This document shows positions 1 through 6,086 of a DNA stretch of 7,792 nucleotides, in pieces (the stretch's first letter is position 1; each line of letters opens with the position of its first letter). Location: the NCBI GenBank assembly GCA_035291705.1, contig DATDRM010000100.1:1-7792 (forward strand), written 5' to 3'. The position numbers and the translations under genes were made by a program. Under the pieces are notes generated by a model. It was given only the letters and a program-made list of their open reading frames with translations. It did no database searches and was not told the origin of the DNA. Source of the stretch: DATDRM01 sp035291705 (lineage in GTDB: Bacteria > Chloroflexota > Anaerolineae > Anaerolineales > UBA4823).

Positions 1-51
1 AAAAGTGAACGAATTAAGGGAGACTATCGACTGCCGCATCTGCCCTGCCAA

Positions 52-775
52 CTACGATTCCTTCCGCACCCACGCCTCCTCGGCTTGCAGGGCGCACACT
101 TTGCGCGGCTGGATCTTGCGATAGACCTGCTCCGGCGGCAGCGACTGTCCGTCGGCGCGCAGCAGATCAGCGATGGCCACACCGAACAGGTGCTGATTTT
201 CCTCCAGGTAGGGGCGGATCAGCATCCAATCATGGGTGGTGAAGGCGGCAAACTCGCCGCCGTTAAGCTGCGCTTCGCTCACCAGCCGGTGCGGGTCGCG
301 TACATAGATCGCCCCGCCGGAGGCCAAGGAGAACAGGTTGCCCCCCGGGTAAGGTGTCTCCAGCTCGACCAGCCGCCCCTGCGCCTCGAAACGCACCCCG
401 TTCAGCACCACGAACCCGCCGCCGTTGAGGGCGTCTCCGGCCATGAACGACTCGGCCAGGTAGTCGCCCGGCGAGCCGTACACGTCTATCCGCACGCCTT
501 TTGTGTCTGGCCCGAAGCCATTGCCAAGGAAACGGCAAAAGCCGCCCGCGTACAGGCGCTTGAGCTGCGAAGCCAGCGAGTCGTTGCCCTCGGGCGGAAA
601 GCCGTGTCCATCGACGATCGCCGTTTGCCCGGCGCTGCGCGGGTCTGGCAGCCGCTCGCCGAAGACGATGGTGCAATAGTCCTCGCCGGGGGAGTAGCGG
701 AGGAGGTCGACCAGGCGGGCATGCGCTCTATTGCCCAGCGGAAGATTGCCTCTCCGCGGGCCTCCGGGATGGGCT
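52..775 (-). pseudogene. Glutamate synthase GXGXG-domain fragment (3' part of a frameshifted glutamate synthase-like locus)
   Basis: The minus frame that ends at the TAG at 54-52 stays open back to about 861 and reads as a GXGXG (glutamate synthase alpha-subunit C-terminal) domain. Recognisable stretches are LVDLLRYSPGEDYCTIVFGE, LKRLYAGGFCRFLGNGFGPD, VYGSPGDYLAESFMAGDAL, GGGFVVLNGVRFEAQGRL and PGGNLFSLASGGAIYVRD. The glycine-rich beta-helix pattern is typical of the family. No ATG or GTG exists upstream of the GTG at 495, and that GTG falls inside the domain, so the fragment has no credible start of its own. Homology runs back through a second frame (EARGEAIFRWAIERM, about 770-720) into the amidotransferase frame. 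Two frame changes, near 766-775 and 717-724, therefore separate it from its 5' part. In the family this domain is structural and supports the FMN domain; here it is presumably not made. The alternative is a single intact gene with base-calling errors at CCC runs. Confidence 0.72.
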
Positions 776-1579
776 GAGGCGCAGGAGGTCGGCCAGCTCC
801 GGACTCCGGTAGGGCCACCCTCCCGCGGCGCGCAGCGGGTGGCCGAACTTATCGGTGCAGATCAGCCGGCCGCGCCCCTCTCCATCCGGTTGGACGGTGA
901 AGATGAACGCCCCGCCATCGGTATGGCTGCCGCCGCGCGCGTTCCAGTAGCGGTCGGCCCGCCCCCAGAAGCGGGCGTCCTCGTTTGCCAGGCTTTGCAG
1001 GGCGGCGTCGATGGCCTGTTTCTCGGAGGCGGCAAAGCCGATGGCGGTGTCTTCGCCCTCTTGCAGGGCGAACACCTGCGGGCGCAGCATGCTCGTGTCG
1101 GTGATGCCGATCAGCCGGTAGGCCGGTGACTCTCCACCAGCGGATTGGGCGATGAGAAAGAACCAGGGACCATCGGGCGAGGCGTGCATATGGGTCACCT
1201 GTACCATCTCATAGATGCGGCGCTTGTCTTCCGGTAGCAGGGTGAAATCGTGCTCGGTCGTGGGCGCCAGGGCCTCGATGACGTATTCGAGTGGGTAGCG
1301 ATAGGTGCGATGCAGCAGGTCGAAGACCAGCGCCGAGACCTCGGTGTCGGTCAGGAACAACGGGTGGATGTTGCGCTGTCCCAGGTACTCGGTAATCGAA
1401 GCGTAGTTGGCGAAATCGCCGTTGTGCACCAGGGCCTCGTTCAGGCCGACGAAGGGGTGCGCCCCGCCTGGGTGCCAGACGCGCCCCTTGGTAGGGTAGC
1501 GGTGATGGCCGATCCACACCCTGGCATGGAGATCCTCGATCTGGTAGTAGCGGATCACATCGTCGCCGTAACCGACCAT
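728..1579 (-). pseudogene. Class II glutamine amidotransferase, C-terminal two-thirds (glutamate synthase GATase domain)
   Basis: This open frame of 283 codons carries the core of an Ntn-type (class II) glutamine amidotransferase, like the stand-alone GATase subunits of archaeal-type glutamate synthases. Such domains release ammonia from glutamine. Visible signatures are IGHHRYPTKG (substrate-binding Arg loop), GGAHPFVGLNEALVHNGDFA (His-Asn-Gly oxyanion region) and LTDTEVSALVFDLLHR (TDTE loop). ITDTSMLRPQVFALQEGED and GFAASEKQAIDAALQSL follow. The N-terminal nucleophile Cys is not in this frame. The first ATG (1579-1577) overlaps the stop of the upstream fragment as TAATG, so reinitiation is conceivable, but that would split one folded domain. 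I therefore read it as a frameshift. The true protein frame leaves this ORF near 770, after LADLLRLSP, and the final residues before the stop at 728 are out-of-frame sequence. Confidence 0.75.
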
Positions 1580-2328
1580 TAGGTGTTCTGGTAGACGAAC
1601 TCGCCCTGGATGGCGCCTGGGTCGCCGTTTTGCAGAGCGTTGCGCCCCTGGAATTCGGCCAGGGCTGCGGGCTTGGGCTGCACGAGGTACAGCACCACCT
1701 CCGGTGGGGGGACCTCCAGACCGGCGATGGTGCGGTAATCCCCGACGTGCGGCTGAGGGCGGACGTGATCCACCTCGAAAGCCGCCTCGACGCACTTGCG
1801 CTCCACCTCGGCGCGGCAGGAAGCCTCCAGGTATGCCACCGCCAGCAGCGTGTTGTTGCTCAGCACGTGCGGACTGACGCCGAACTCGTCCGGCTGCAAA
1901 CCCACCGCGGCGATCCCGCCACCCTTGCCATTGCCGCGGTTGCGCATCTGCGCCAATGATTGGAGCAAGTGGTGGGCCGGGATGGCTTCGCTCTGGTCGC
2001 GGATGTTCTCGTTGAGCAGGTAGCGGTGCACCTTGGGGATGGCGAACTCGATGGGCATGGCGATGTTCTTCTTGGCGATCTCCGGCGCGACGCCCGTTCC
2101 TCCGTACGAGCCGTCCAAATGGATGATGTGCGCTCCCGCGTAGTAGCTGCCCACCGCCACCATGTCCACGTCGGTGGGGGTAGAGACTTTCACCGACACC
2201 AACGCTTCCGGCTGGATGGTCTTGATCCAGTCCACGTGCTTGCGGTGGTCTTCGACCGAGTACACCGAGTGGAAGGGGAATGGGGAGAACAGGCTGACCC
2301 ATGGGATGCTTTCACGCATCCTGGCCAC
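1579..2328 (-). pseudogene. Fused remnant: FMN-binding glutamate synthase piece joined to the N-terminal part of a class II amidotransferase
   Basis: The frame (GTG at 2328, 249 codons) has two parts. Residues 1 to about 112 match the middle of the FMN-binding glutamate synthase barrel: LFSPFPFHSVYSVEDHRKHV, EALVSVKVSTPTDVDMVAVG and AHIIHLDGSYGGTGVAPEIA. Then comes FAIPKVHRYLLNENIRDQ. In intact relatives this continues into the rest of the barrel and the iron-sulfur cysteines, but here it switches directly to IPAHHLLQSLAQMRNRGNGK GGGIAAVGLQ. That is the amidotransferase N-terminal region, without its leading Met-Cys-Gly. Both the FMN N-terminus and C-terminus and the GATase nucleophile are missing, so catalytic glutamate synthesis cannot be supported. 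In-frame sequence upstream of 2328 shows no more homology and meets a stop at 2388-2386. The simplest reading is a truncated gene plus an internal deletion that fused two neighbouring genes, with a frameshift at about 1580. A real but unusual domain order is less likely. Confidence 0.7.
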
Positions 2329-2366
2329 TGATGGAGAGGAACGCAGGAGCAGGATATAAATTTTAA

Positions 2367-2398
2367 CAGCTTTGGATAATAAGATTTATCCAAAGCTG
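2367..2398. repeat. Perfect 13-bp inverted repeat (hairpin) upstream of the glutamate synthase relic
   Basis: CAGCTTTGGATAA (2367-2379) and TTATCCAAAGCTG (2386-2398) are exact reverse complements around a 6-base loop. The surroundings are AT-rich. Neither strand shows a clean T-tract after the stem; the minus strand continues TTAAAATTTATAT. It could be a weak intrinsic terminator, a recombination scar at the breakpoint where glutamate synthase homology ends (about 2328), or a small palindromic repeat. Nothing else gene-like is seen between 2332 and 2498. Confidence 0.6.
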
Positions 2399-2498
2399 AC
2401 TGGGTTAGCTGGCGCATCCTCGTTTCGATTGGGCAAATATGGGCTAACTAAGGGGTATTAGATTGGCAATTCGATATGCCCAGGGCGAACAACGGCAC

Positions 2499-2501
2499 TT
2501 A
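2499..2501. repeat. Left target-site duplication (TTA) of the IS
   Basis: TTA directly abuts the outer G of the left terminal repeat and is matched by TTA at 3420-3422 after the right terminal repeat. A 3-bp TNA duplication is what the IS427 group of the IS5 family generates. Three bases alone could match by chance, but both flank exactly the inferred ends. Confidence 0.7.
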
Positions 2502-2518
2502 GTGCCTATCCGAATAAC
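2502..2518. repeat. IS left terminal inverted repeat
   Basis: GTGCCTATCCGAATAAC pairs with the right end at 15 of 17 positions. The transposase stop codon (TAG, 2508-2506) lies inside this repeat. With the flank it forms a small accidental palindrome, GGCAC-TTA-GTGCC, across the junction. Confidence 0.88.
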
Positions 2519-3386
2519 CCGGCGGCTCGGAAGGCGATGAGCGCACAGGCGAAGTGGAGAAAAGCGATGTAATTTTCAGGTTTCTTCTCCCAACGGATCA
2601 GCAGGCGGCGAAAGCGGTTTAGCCACCTATGGGATCGTTCCACGACCCACCGGCGGGCACGCTTCCCTGCTTCGGCCCTGAGTTCTTTGGCTTCTTCTCC
2701 GCGGGAGCGAATATGCGCCGTGAAACCAAATTCGCAGAGCGTATCGCGCACTTCCTGGTAATCATAGCCTTTATCCAGACACATGCCTTGCGGTTGTTCA
2801 GCAGTCGGCTCGGGACGGTCAACCACCATGCTCTCAATCGTTTCTCGCACCAATTTCATGTCGTGGCGATGGGCTCCTTCAATCGCTAGACCGATCGGCA
2901 CGCCATGCCCTTCGGTCAATAGGCTGCGTTTCGCCCCTTTTTTCCCCGGTCGGTGGGATTGCTGCCGGTATCTTCCCCGCCCAGGGGTGCTTTGGTCATC
3001 GCTCCGTCCATGCTTAGCCAAGCCCAATCGATCCCTTGTAGCTCGTCAAACTGTTCCACGCCGGCTTTCCATAGCTTCAGAAAGACCCCCGCTCGTTCCC
3101 ATTCCTGAAATCGGTCATGGGCGGTCGAGCCAGGACAGAGATCGGTTTGATCGAGGGCTTTCCATTGGCAACCGGTCCGAAACACATAAAAGATGGCATC
3201 GGCACATTTGCGATCTGGCACACGCGGTCGCCCGCCGCCAAAGCGATGGGTGTTCACATGGATCGGTAGCAGCGGTTGCAGCACGGCCCACAATTCGTCC
3301 GATATGCGGAAGCACGTCGTAGTTTTGTTGTTGGGCGTTCGTGCCCGAGTTCGTTTTGCTTGGGTTGTATCGGTTGGTTCTCTCAT
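2506..3386 (-). CDS. IS5-family DDE transposase, made by programmed -1 frameshifting (orfA 3386-2916, orfB joined at 2937)
   Basis: The first frame (ATG 3386, 156 codons, stop 2918-2916) begins with an IS5-type N-terminal domain (FRISDELWAVLQPLLP, then FYVFRTGCQWKALDQ) and includes the first catalytic Asp in WLSMDGAMTKAP (Asp127). The second frame has no good start of its own and supplies LDKGYD (Asp205) and VVERSHRWLNRFRRL (Glu250), completing DDE. The frames meet at A_AAA_AAG, placed exactly in the codon phase needed for a -1 slip. Slippage after Lys150 continues as GAKRSLLTEGHG and gives about 293 residues, the usual size for an IS5-family transposase. Without slippage a 156-residue OrfA ends at TGA and may act as a regulator, as proposed for other frameshifting IS elements. 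It cuts and joins the IS ends during transposition. A weak TTGGG lies upstream of the ATG. Confidence 0.92.
2937..2943 (-). promoter_or_regulatory. Programmed -1 ribosomal frameshift site (A_AAA_AAG) in the transposase
   Basis: On the minus strand the run GGGG AAAAAA GGGG contains A AAA AAG, with AAA and AAG as zero-frame codons of orfA. orfB lies in the -1 frame and overlaps through this point. A_AAA_AAG is among the most efficient bacterial slippery heptamers. No strong downstream pseudoknot was worked out by eye. Confidence 0.88.
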
Positions 3387-3402
3387 GTGCCCAAGTTTAC
3401 CA

Positions 3403-3419
3403 GTTTTTCGGATAGGCTC
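3403..3419. repeat. IS right terminal inverted repeat
   Basis: Read inward on the minus strand this is GAGCCTATCCGAAAAAC, matching the left end except at positions 2 and 14. It lies just upstream of the transposase start, so the transposase promoter probably overlaps or adjoins this end. Confidence 0.88.
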
Positions 3420-3422
3420 TTA
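3420..3422. repeat. Right target-site duplication (TTA) of the IS
   Basis: This is the partner of TTA at 2499-2501. The pre-insertion sequence would have read GGCAC-TTA-TAGGACG, so the IS landed one target triplet away from the hairpin that follows. Confidence 0.7.
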
Positions 3423-3460
3423 TAGGACGCCCTGTTCGTAATTGTCATTAGGGCGTCCTA
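3423..3460. repeat. Perfect 11-bp GC-rich inverted repeat, possible terminator of the Met-rich gene
   Basis: TAGGACGCCCT (3423-3433) and AGGGCGTCCTA (3450-3460) are exact reverse complements with a 16-base spacer. The structure starts 41 bases after the stop of the minus-strand Met-rich gene, a natural place for transcription to end. No T-run follows on that strand, and the loop is long for a classical intrinsic terminator. A Rho-type 3' stabilising hairpin or a small dispersed palindrome are alternatives. Confidence 0.5.
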
Positions 3461-3501
3461 CTCAACCGCCTTTCCTTCCAGCTGAGATACGACTCGCGCG
3501 C

Positions 3502-4350
3502 TTACTCCCCGCTCATCTCAATGAAATCGCCGTGCCACGTGTGTAGGAAAACCTGACCCGTGTAACCGTTGGCGCTCAGCATGCCCACCGGCTCTCCGTC
3601 CCGCTCGACATCGATGGTGTAATAGCCGTAGAACGGATCGGCTGGGTCGGACACCTTTGCTCCCGACAGATACGTATCCAGGTAACTCTGAGCGGTCTGT
3701 AAGACCTGTTCAGCACTGACCGGCATCTGATCTGGGCTTTGCGCTGAGGGCAAGTTCCCCGGCCGACCCATCATGCCGCTACCCATCATCCCTTCGGCTC
3801 CGCTCAGGGCAGGCCCTGGACCCATTCCAGAGAAGCCAGCCATCATTCCGTACTTTTGGTTCCACATCATGTTGGGGCCTGGCTCGGGGTATACCGCCAG
3901 GGTAGCAGGATCAACCAGGACTTCGAAAGCGCCAAACCCGGTGCTTTTTTCAACTACGATGGCGTAAGCGTGATTATCGAATATCATCACCTCATCCACG
4001 GAGAGGTCATCATTGCCGAGGCGAGAAAGGTAACTTTCCACTGCCTCCCGGGCATCTGATATGGATAAAGGCTTGATCTCTACTAAGGAGCCCGTTCCAC
4101 CCGCTCCCATCATCCCACCCATCATACCAGGTCCATAGCCATTCATCATTCCACTACCCATCATGCCTGGGCCGTATCCGCTCGTCATGCCAGATCCATA
4201 AGGGTCGTTTTGGTTGAAGTTTGACATCATCCAACCTGGGCTATAACCCATCATCTCCCAACGAGCGTAAACCACACCACCGAAGAAGGCAAGAATCACC
4301 AGCGCCGATACGGCAGCGACGACAAGAATAAAACGAAGCGTTGTACTCAT
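3502..4350 (-). CDS. Membrane-anchored Met/Gly-rich protein with two PepSY-like modules, possible copper-binding protein
   Basis: A 282-residue protein. Residues 5-29 form one hydrophobic segment (FILVVAAVSALVILAFFGG), probably an N-terminal anchor with the rest outside. Residues 33-86 are very rich in Met, Gly and Tyr, with repeated GYGPGMMG and SGMM units; residues 160-196 form a second Met-rich stretch (NMMWNQKYGMM, GMMGSGMMG). Each is paired with a PepSY-like alpha/beta module: about 95-155 (SISDAREAVESYLSRLG, then FEVLVDPATLAVYPEPG) and about 211-278 (VSAEQVLQTAQSYLDTYLSG, then VGMLSANGYTGQVFLHTW). Met clusters outside the membrane commonly bind Cu(I) or Ag(I), so metal binding or resistance is a reasonable inference, not shown. 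The ATG at 4350 is preferred over an in-frame TTG at 4377 because AGGAG sits 8 bases before it. It has its own 329-base upstream region, so it is probably transcribed separately from the wall operon. Confidence 0.8.
   Translation of the reverse strand: MSTTLRFILVVAAVSALVILAFFGGVVYARWEMMGYSPGWMMSNFNQNDPYGSGMTSGYGPGMMGSGMMNGYGPGMMGGMMGAGGTGSLVEIKPLSISDAREAVESYLSRLGNDDLSVDEVMIFDNHAYAIVVEKSTGFGAFEVLVDPATLAVYPEPGPNMMWNQKYGMMAGFSGMGPGPALSGAEGMMGSGMMGRPGNLPSAQSPDQMPVSAEQVLQTAQSYLDTYLSGAKVSDPADPFYGYYTIDVERDGEPVGMLSANGYTGQVFLHTWHGDFIEMSGE
3790..3818. repeat. Palindrome-containing repeat-like insertion inside the Met-rich coding sequence
   Basis: The stretch begins CCCTTCGGCTCCGCTCAGGG and runs into CAGGGC-AG-GCCCTG, a 6-bp perfect dyad. 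It encodes the out-of-character residues GPALSGAEG in the middle of the second Met-rich stretch. Its core resembles a short dispersed palindromic repeat (CCCTTCG...GCTCAGGG) that I recall from Chloroflexota and other environmental genomes. That identification is from memory, and only one copy is in this window. Confidence 0.4.
4108..4179 (-). repeat. Degenerate tandem repeat encoding two GYGPGMMG units
   Basis: Residues 58-70 (GYGPGMMGSGMMN) and 71-81 (GYGPGMMGGMM) of the Met-rich protein are near-copies, and the DNA shows recurring CATCAT and CCCATCAT motifs on the plus strand. This suggests local duplication built the Met-rich linker. Confidence 0.6.
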
Positions 4351-4358
4351 TAGAAATA

Positions 4359-4363
4359 CTCCT
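4359..4363 (-). promoter_or_regulatory. Ribosome binding site AGGAG of the Met-rich gene
   Basis: AGGAG lies 8 bases before the ATG at 4350, well-placed spacing. It decides the start against the earlier in-frame TTG at 4377, which would put this motif inside the coding sequence and add a short extension ahead of the hydrophobic anchor. Confidence 0.7.
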
Positions 4364-4535
4364 AGGGTTATTATCAACGGCTTTTACACCGGTTTTTTTA
4401 ACGCTTCTCCCGGTATAAACAGCTGCTTCGAAGAATCCATGAAGTCTGCATAGAGACCATGTGAAGACCGTTCATTCTTGTGGGATGATAGCCGCTAAAG
4501 GCGATATCCATCAGCGCTTAAAAACCTGACCTTGT

Positions 4536-4553
4536 ATAGGCATTTTGGCCTAT
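4536..4553. promoter_or_regulatory. Inverted repeat ATAGGC-N6-GCCTAT, possible operator
   Basis: Two exact 6-bp arms are separated by ATTTTG, about 185 bases upstream of the Met-rich gene start. The size and symmetry suit a dimeric regulator, but no regulator gene is in the window and the distance to the start is large. It could equally be chance. Confidence 0.3.
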
Positions 4554-4561
4554 TCGCCGCT

Positions 4562-4648
4562 TGCAGACGCGTATTCGGCTTTTCTTTATATGGAGGGGAA
4601 AGCCATATCACCTTTGAAGAGATCTACGCCAGGGTGCCTAACATGGGC
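4562..4648 (+). pseudogene. Possible remnant of a Fur-family regulator helix-turn-helix
   Basis: An open plus-strand stretch (4499-4651, stop TGA) contains ESHITFEEIYARVPNMG. This resembles the conserved HITAEEIYARV...PN segment of Fur/PerR/Zur DNA-binding domains, preceded by CRRVFGFSLYGG in the place of the QRR...L helix. No start codon or ribosome site fits, and the similarity does not continue into the expected STVYRTL. It is at best a short decayed fragment, and chance similarity is quite possible. Confidence 0.2.
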
Positions 4649-4679
4649 TGAAAGCTCACGCGGAACCCCGTCTTTTTTC

Positions 4680-6086
4680 TCAAGGGTAGGCTTGTTCAAG
4701 CCAGTCTACCGGGTCTACCGGGACCCCGCCCACCCACACTTCCCAGTGCAGGTGGGGACCGGTAACACGTCCTGTCGCACCACCCAGGCCAATGATTTGC
4801 CCGGGTTTTACCACTTCCCCTGGCTTGACAAGAATCTCCGATTGGTGGTCGTACGCGGTGTAGACCCCCCAACCATGGTCGATCACGGTCGCGTTGCCGC
4901 GCACGGTGAGCGGCCCTGCGAACACGACCTTTCCTGCCGCCGGGGCGTATAGCTCGGTGCCGATGCCTCCGCAGAAATCCAGGCCAGAGTGGAAGGAGTT
5001 ATAAGCGCCGCCATTGTACGAACGGCGATTGCCGAAGGGGGAGGTCCAGCATCTGGTAAATTCTTCAGGCACAGGGCTCTGAAATTTTCCATTCCACATT
5101 TTTTCAGAAGTCACCGGAGCGCCCAGGGCTGACCATATCTCGTTTTCCGGCCCGGTCACAGACGGATCGAGCGTTTCTGGGTCTACGCTCAGAACAGGAT
5201 CATAGGCATAATCCCCGCCGCGAATATATACCGGCTGCGAAAAAACGAACTCCGGCTCGTTGGAAAATTCACCCCTGGATAACTTGCCTGCCAAAGTCAG
5301 TGGATATAAGCCTGGCTCGGTCATGGCATGGGTGCCTTGCAGGGCAACATAGCCGTCTTCCAGCTCGAAGAAGCGCAGCTCACGACCGGCTAAAGAGCCG
5401 CTGAGCGCAAGGCCTGGCTGGCTAGAAATCTTGATCAGCGCCGTTTTCCCCTGTATGAATGGTAAAGGATTCAATAAAACAGCCGTGATTACCTCGGGTA
5501 AGGCCCCCGGCCCGTCAGCACCTGTCCCAGCCAGGCGCAACGTCTCTCCCGGTAGCGCAGCCCAGGTCCCTGGCAGGTAATTGTTCTCGATCAGTGTCCA
5601 GGGGTTTGAATTCCGCATGACAGCCAATTCCAGCAAGGATTGGCTTGGCGCTAAGATGGTACGCGGACCAGCCCGGCTCTTGGTACTTTCATACGGAATA
5701 ATCAGCGTGGCGCCTGCGAATAGCTGGGCCGGGCTCGCCACGCGATTGAGGCTTACCAGAGTCTCAACCGGTACAAGGTACCGACGACTCAGGCTGCGAA
5801 GGGTTTCTCCGAAAGGGATGATGGTTGTGTCCAGCCTTCCCTGGTAGCCATCCAGTCCGGGGATAACCAGCTCAACGCCGATGGAAAGCTGGGCGGGGTC
5901 GGAAATGCCATTCGCCTTTTGAAGTTCCTCGATCCCCACGCCGAACCGCACGGCGATATCCCAGAGCGAATCCCTTTCCTGGACGACGTAGTACGGCTGC
6001 GCAGGTTGATTTTCCTGGGCTTTTACCGGGACAACGGCTGCGGCCAGTAAAATGAGCGCCAGGCATGCGAGAAATGACTTGCGCAT
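4680..6086 (-). CDS. Secreted LysM-domain M23 family peptidoglycan endopeptidase
   Basis: A 468-residue protein with an N-terminal signal peptide (MRKSFLACLALILLAAAVVP, then VKAQ). LysM modules sit at about 32-76 (YYVVQERDSLWDIAVRFGVG onward) and 87-132, with a degenerate third near 142-186; LysM binds glycan strands. A beta-rich, perhaps Ig-like, middle region covers about 200-300. The C-terminal M23 (lysostaphin-type) domain is intact: zinc ligands His366 and Asp370 (HSGLD) and His447 (HLHWE), with His414 (YDHQSE) and His445 as catalytic partners. It should cut peptide cross-links in the wall outside the cell. Cys346 and Cys372 lie close to the metal site and could form a disulfide. The ATG at 6086 overlaps the stop of the upstream transpeptidase gene as TGATG, implying coupled translation and one operon. 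A longer in-frame reading to 6215 lies wholly within that gene and is rejected because it would bury the signal peptide. Confidence 0.92.
   Translation of the reverse strand: MRKSFLACLALILLAAAVVPVKAQENQPAQPYYVVQERDSLWDIAVRFGVGIEELQKANGISDPAQLSIGVELVIPGLDGYQGRLDTTIIPFGETLRSLSRRYLVPVETLVSLNRVASPAQLFAGATLIIPYESTKSRAGPRTILAPSQSLLELAVMRNSNPWTLIENNYLPGTWAALPGETLRLAGTGADGPGALPEVITAVLLNPLPFIQGKTALIKISSQPGLALSGSLAGRELRFFELEDGYVALQGTHAMTEPGLYPLTLAGKLSRGEFSNEPEFVFSQPVYIRGGDYAYDPVLSVDPETLDPSVTGPENEIWSALGAPVTSEKMWNGKFQSPVPEEFTRCWTSPFGNRRSYNGGAYNSFHSGLDFCGGIGTELYAPAAGKVVFAGPLTVRGNATVIDHGWGVYTAYDHQSEILVKPGEVVKPGQIIGLGGATGRVTGPHLHWEVWVGGVPVDPVDWLEQAYP

Larger units (their letters stand above)
2502..3419 (-). 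mobile_element. Complete IS5-family (IS427-like) insertion sequence, 918 bp
   Basis: The element is bounded by 17-bp terminal inverted repeats that match at 15 positions (GTGCCTATCCGAATAAC on the left; GAGCCTATCCGAAAAAC read inward from the right). It is flanked by a TTA/TTA target duplication. One two-frame DDE transposase on the minus strand fills almost all of it. Length, end sequence, TNA target and the frameshifted orfA/orfB layout all fit the IS427 group. It inserted between a hairpin downstream of the Met-rich gene and the glutamate synthase relic, so it disrupts no intact gene. Intact ends and frames suggest a recent and possibly still active insertion. Confidence 0.92.
4351..4679. 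other. Intergenic region (329 bases) between the wall operon and the Met-rich gene
   Basis: No ORF with convincing homology or ribosome site spans it. It holds two small dyads (4536-4553 and 4588-4608), a GGCTTT/AAAGCC pair overlapping the second, and an AT-richer stretch near 4371-4430 on the minus strand (TTTATACC, TTGATAATAA) that may contain the promoter of the Met-rich gene. No consensus -35/-10 pair could be fixed with confidence. No T-tailed terminator is seen after the endopeptidase stop at 4680. A plus-strand stretch with Fur-like residues is listed separately. Confidence 0.6.

Noticed and set aside
2..130. Plus-strand open stretch at the left edge with CRICPANYD (a Cys-x-x-Cys motif), possibly the end of a gene entering the window
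   Set aside because: It overlaps the well-supported GXGXG frame from 52 onward, no family is recognisable, and the visible part is too short to judge.
85..777. Long plus-strand ORF of 230 codons opposite the GXGXG fragment
   Set aside because: Low-complexity Arg/Ala/Gln composition typical of the antisense of GC-rich coding sequence; the minus strand shows clear domain homology.
1580..2302. Upstream half of the long minus-strand open frame that contains the amidotransferase
   Set aside because: Before 1579 this frame is Arg/Gly/Pro-rich shadow sequence, while frame 2328-1579 carries the FMN and amidotransferase homology.
2404..2448. GTTAGC...GCTAAC pair as a regulatory hairpin or tRNA-like fold
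   Set aside because: Only six base pairs around a 33-base loop, with no cloverleaf arms or T-loop sequence.
2498..2506. GGCAC-TTA-GTGCC palindrome at the IS left junction as a functional site
   Set aside because: Half of it is the IS end and half is flank; five base pairs across a junction are likely coincidence.
4545..4952. Plus-strand ORF of 135 codons starting in the intergenic gap
   Set aside because: It runs antisense to the catalytic M23 domain, starts with TTG, has no recognisable domain, and has no ribosome site.
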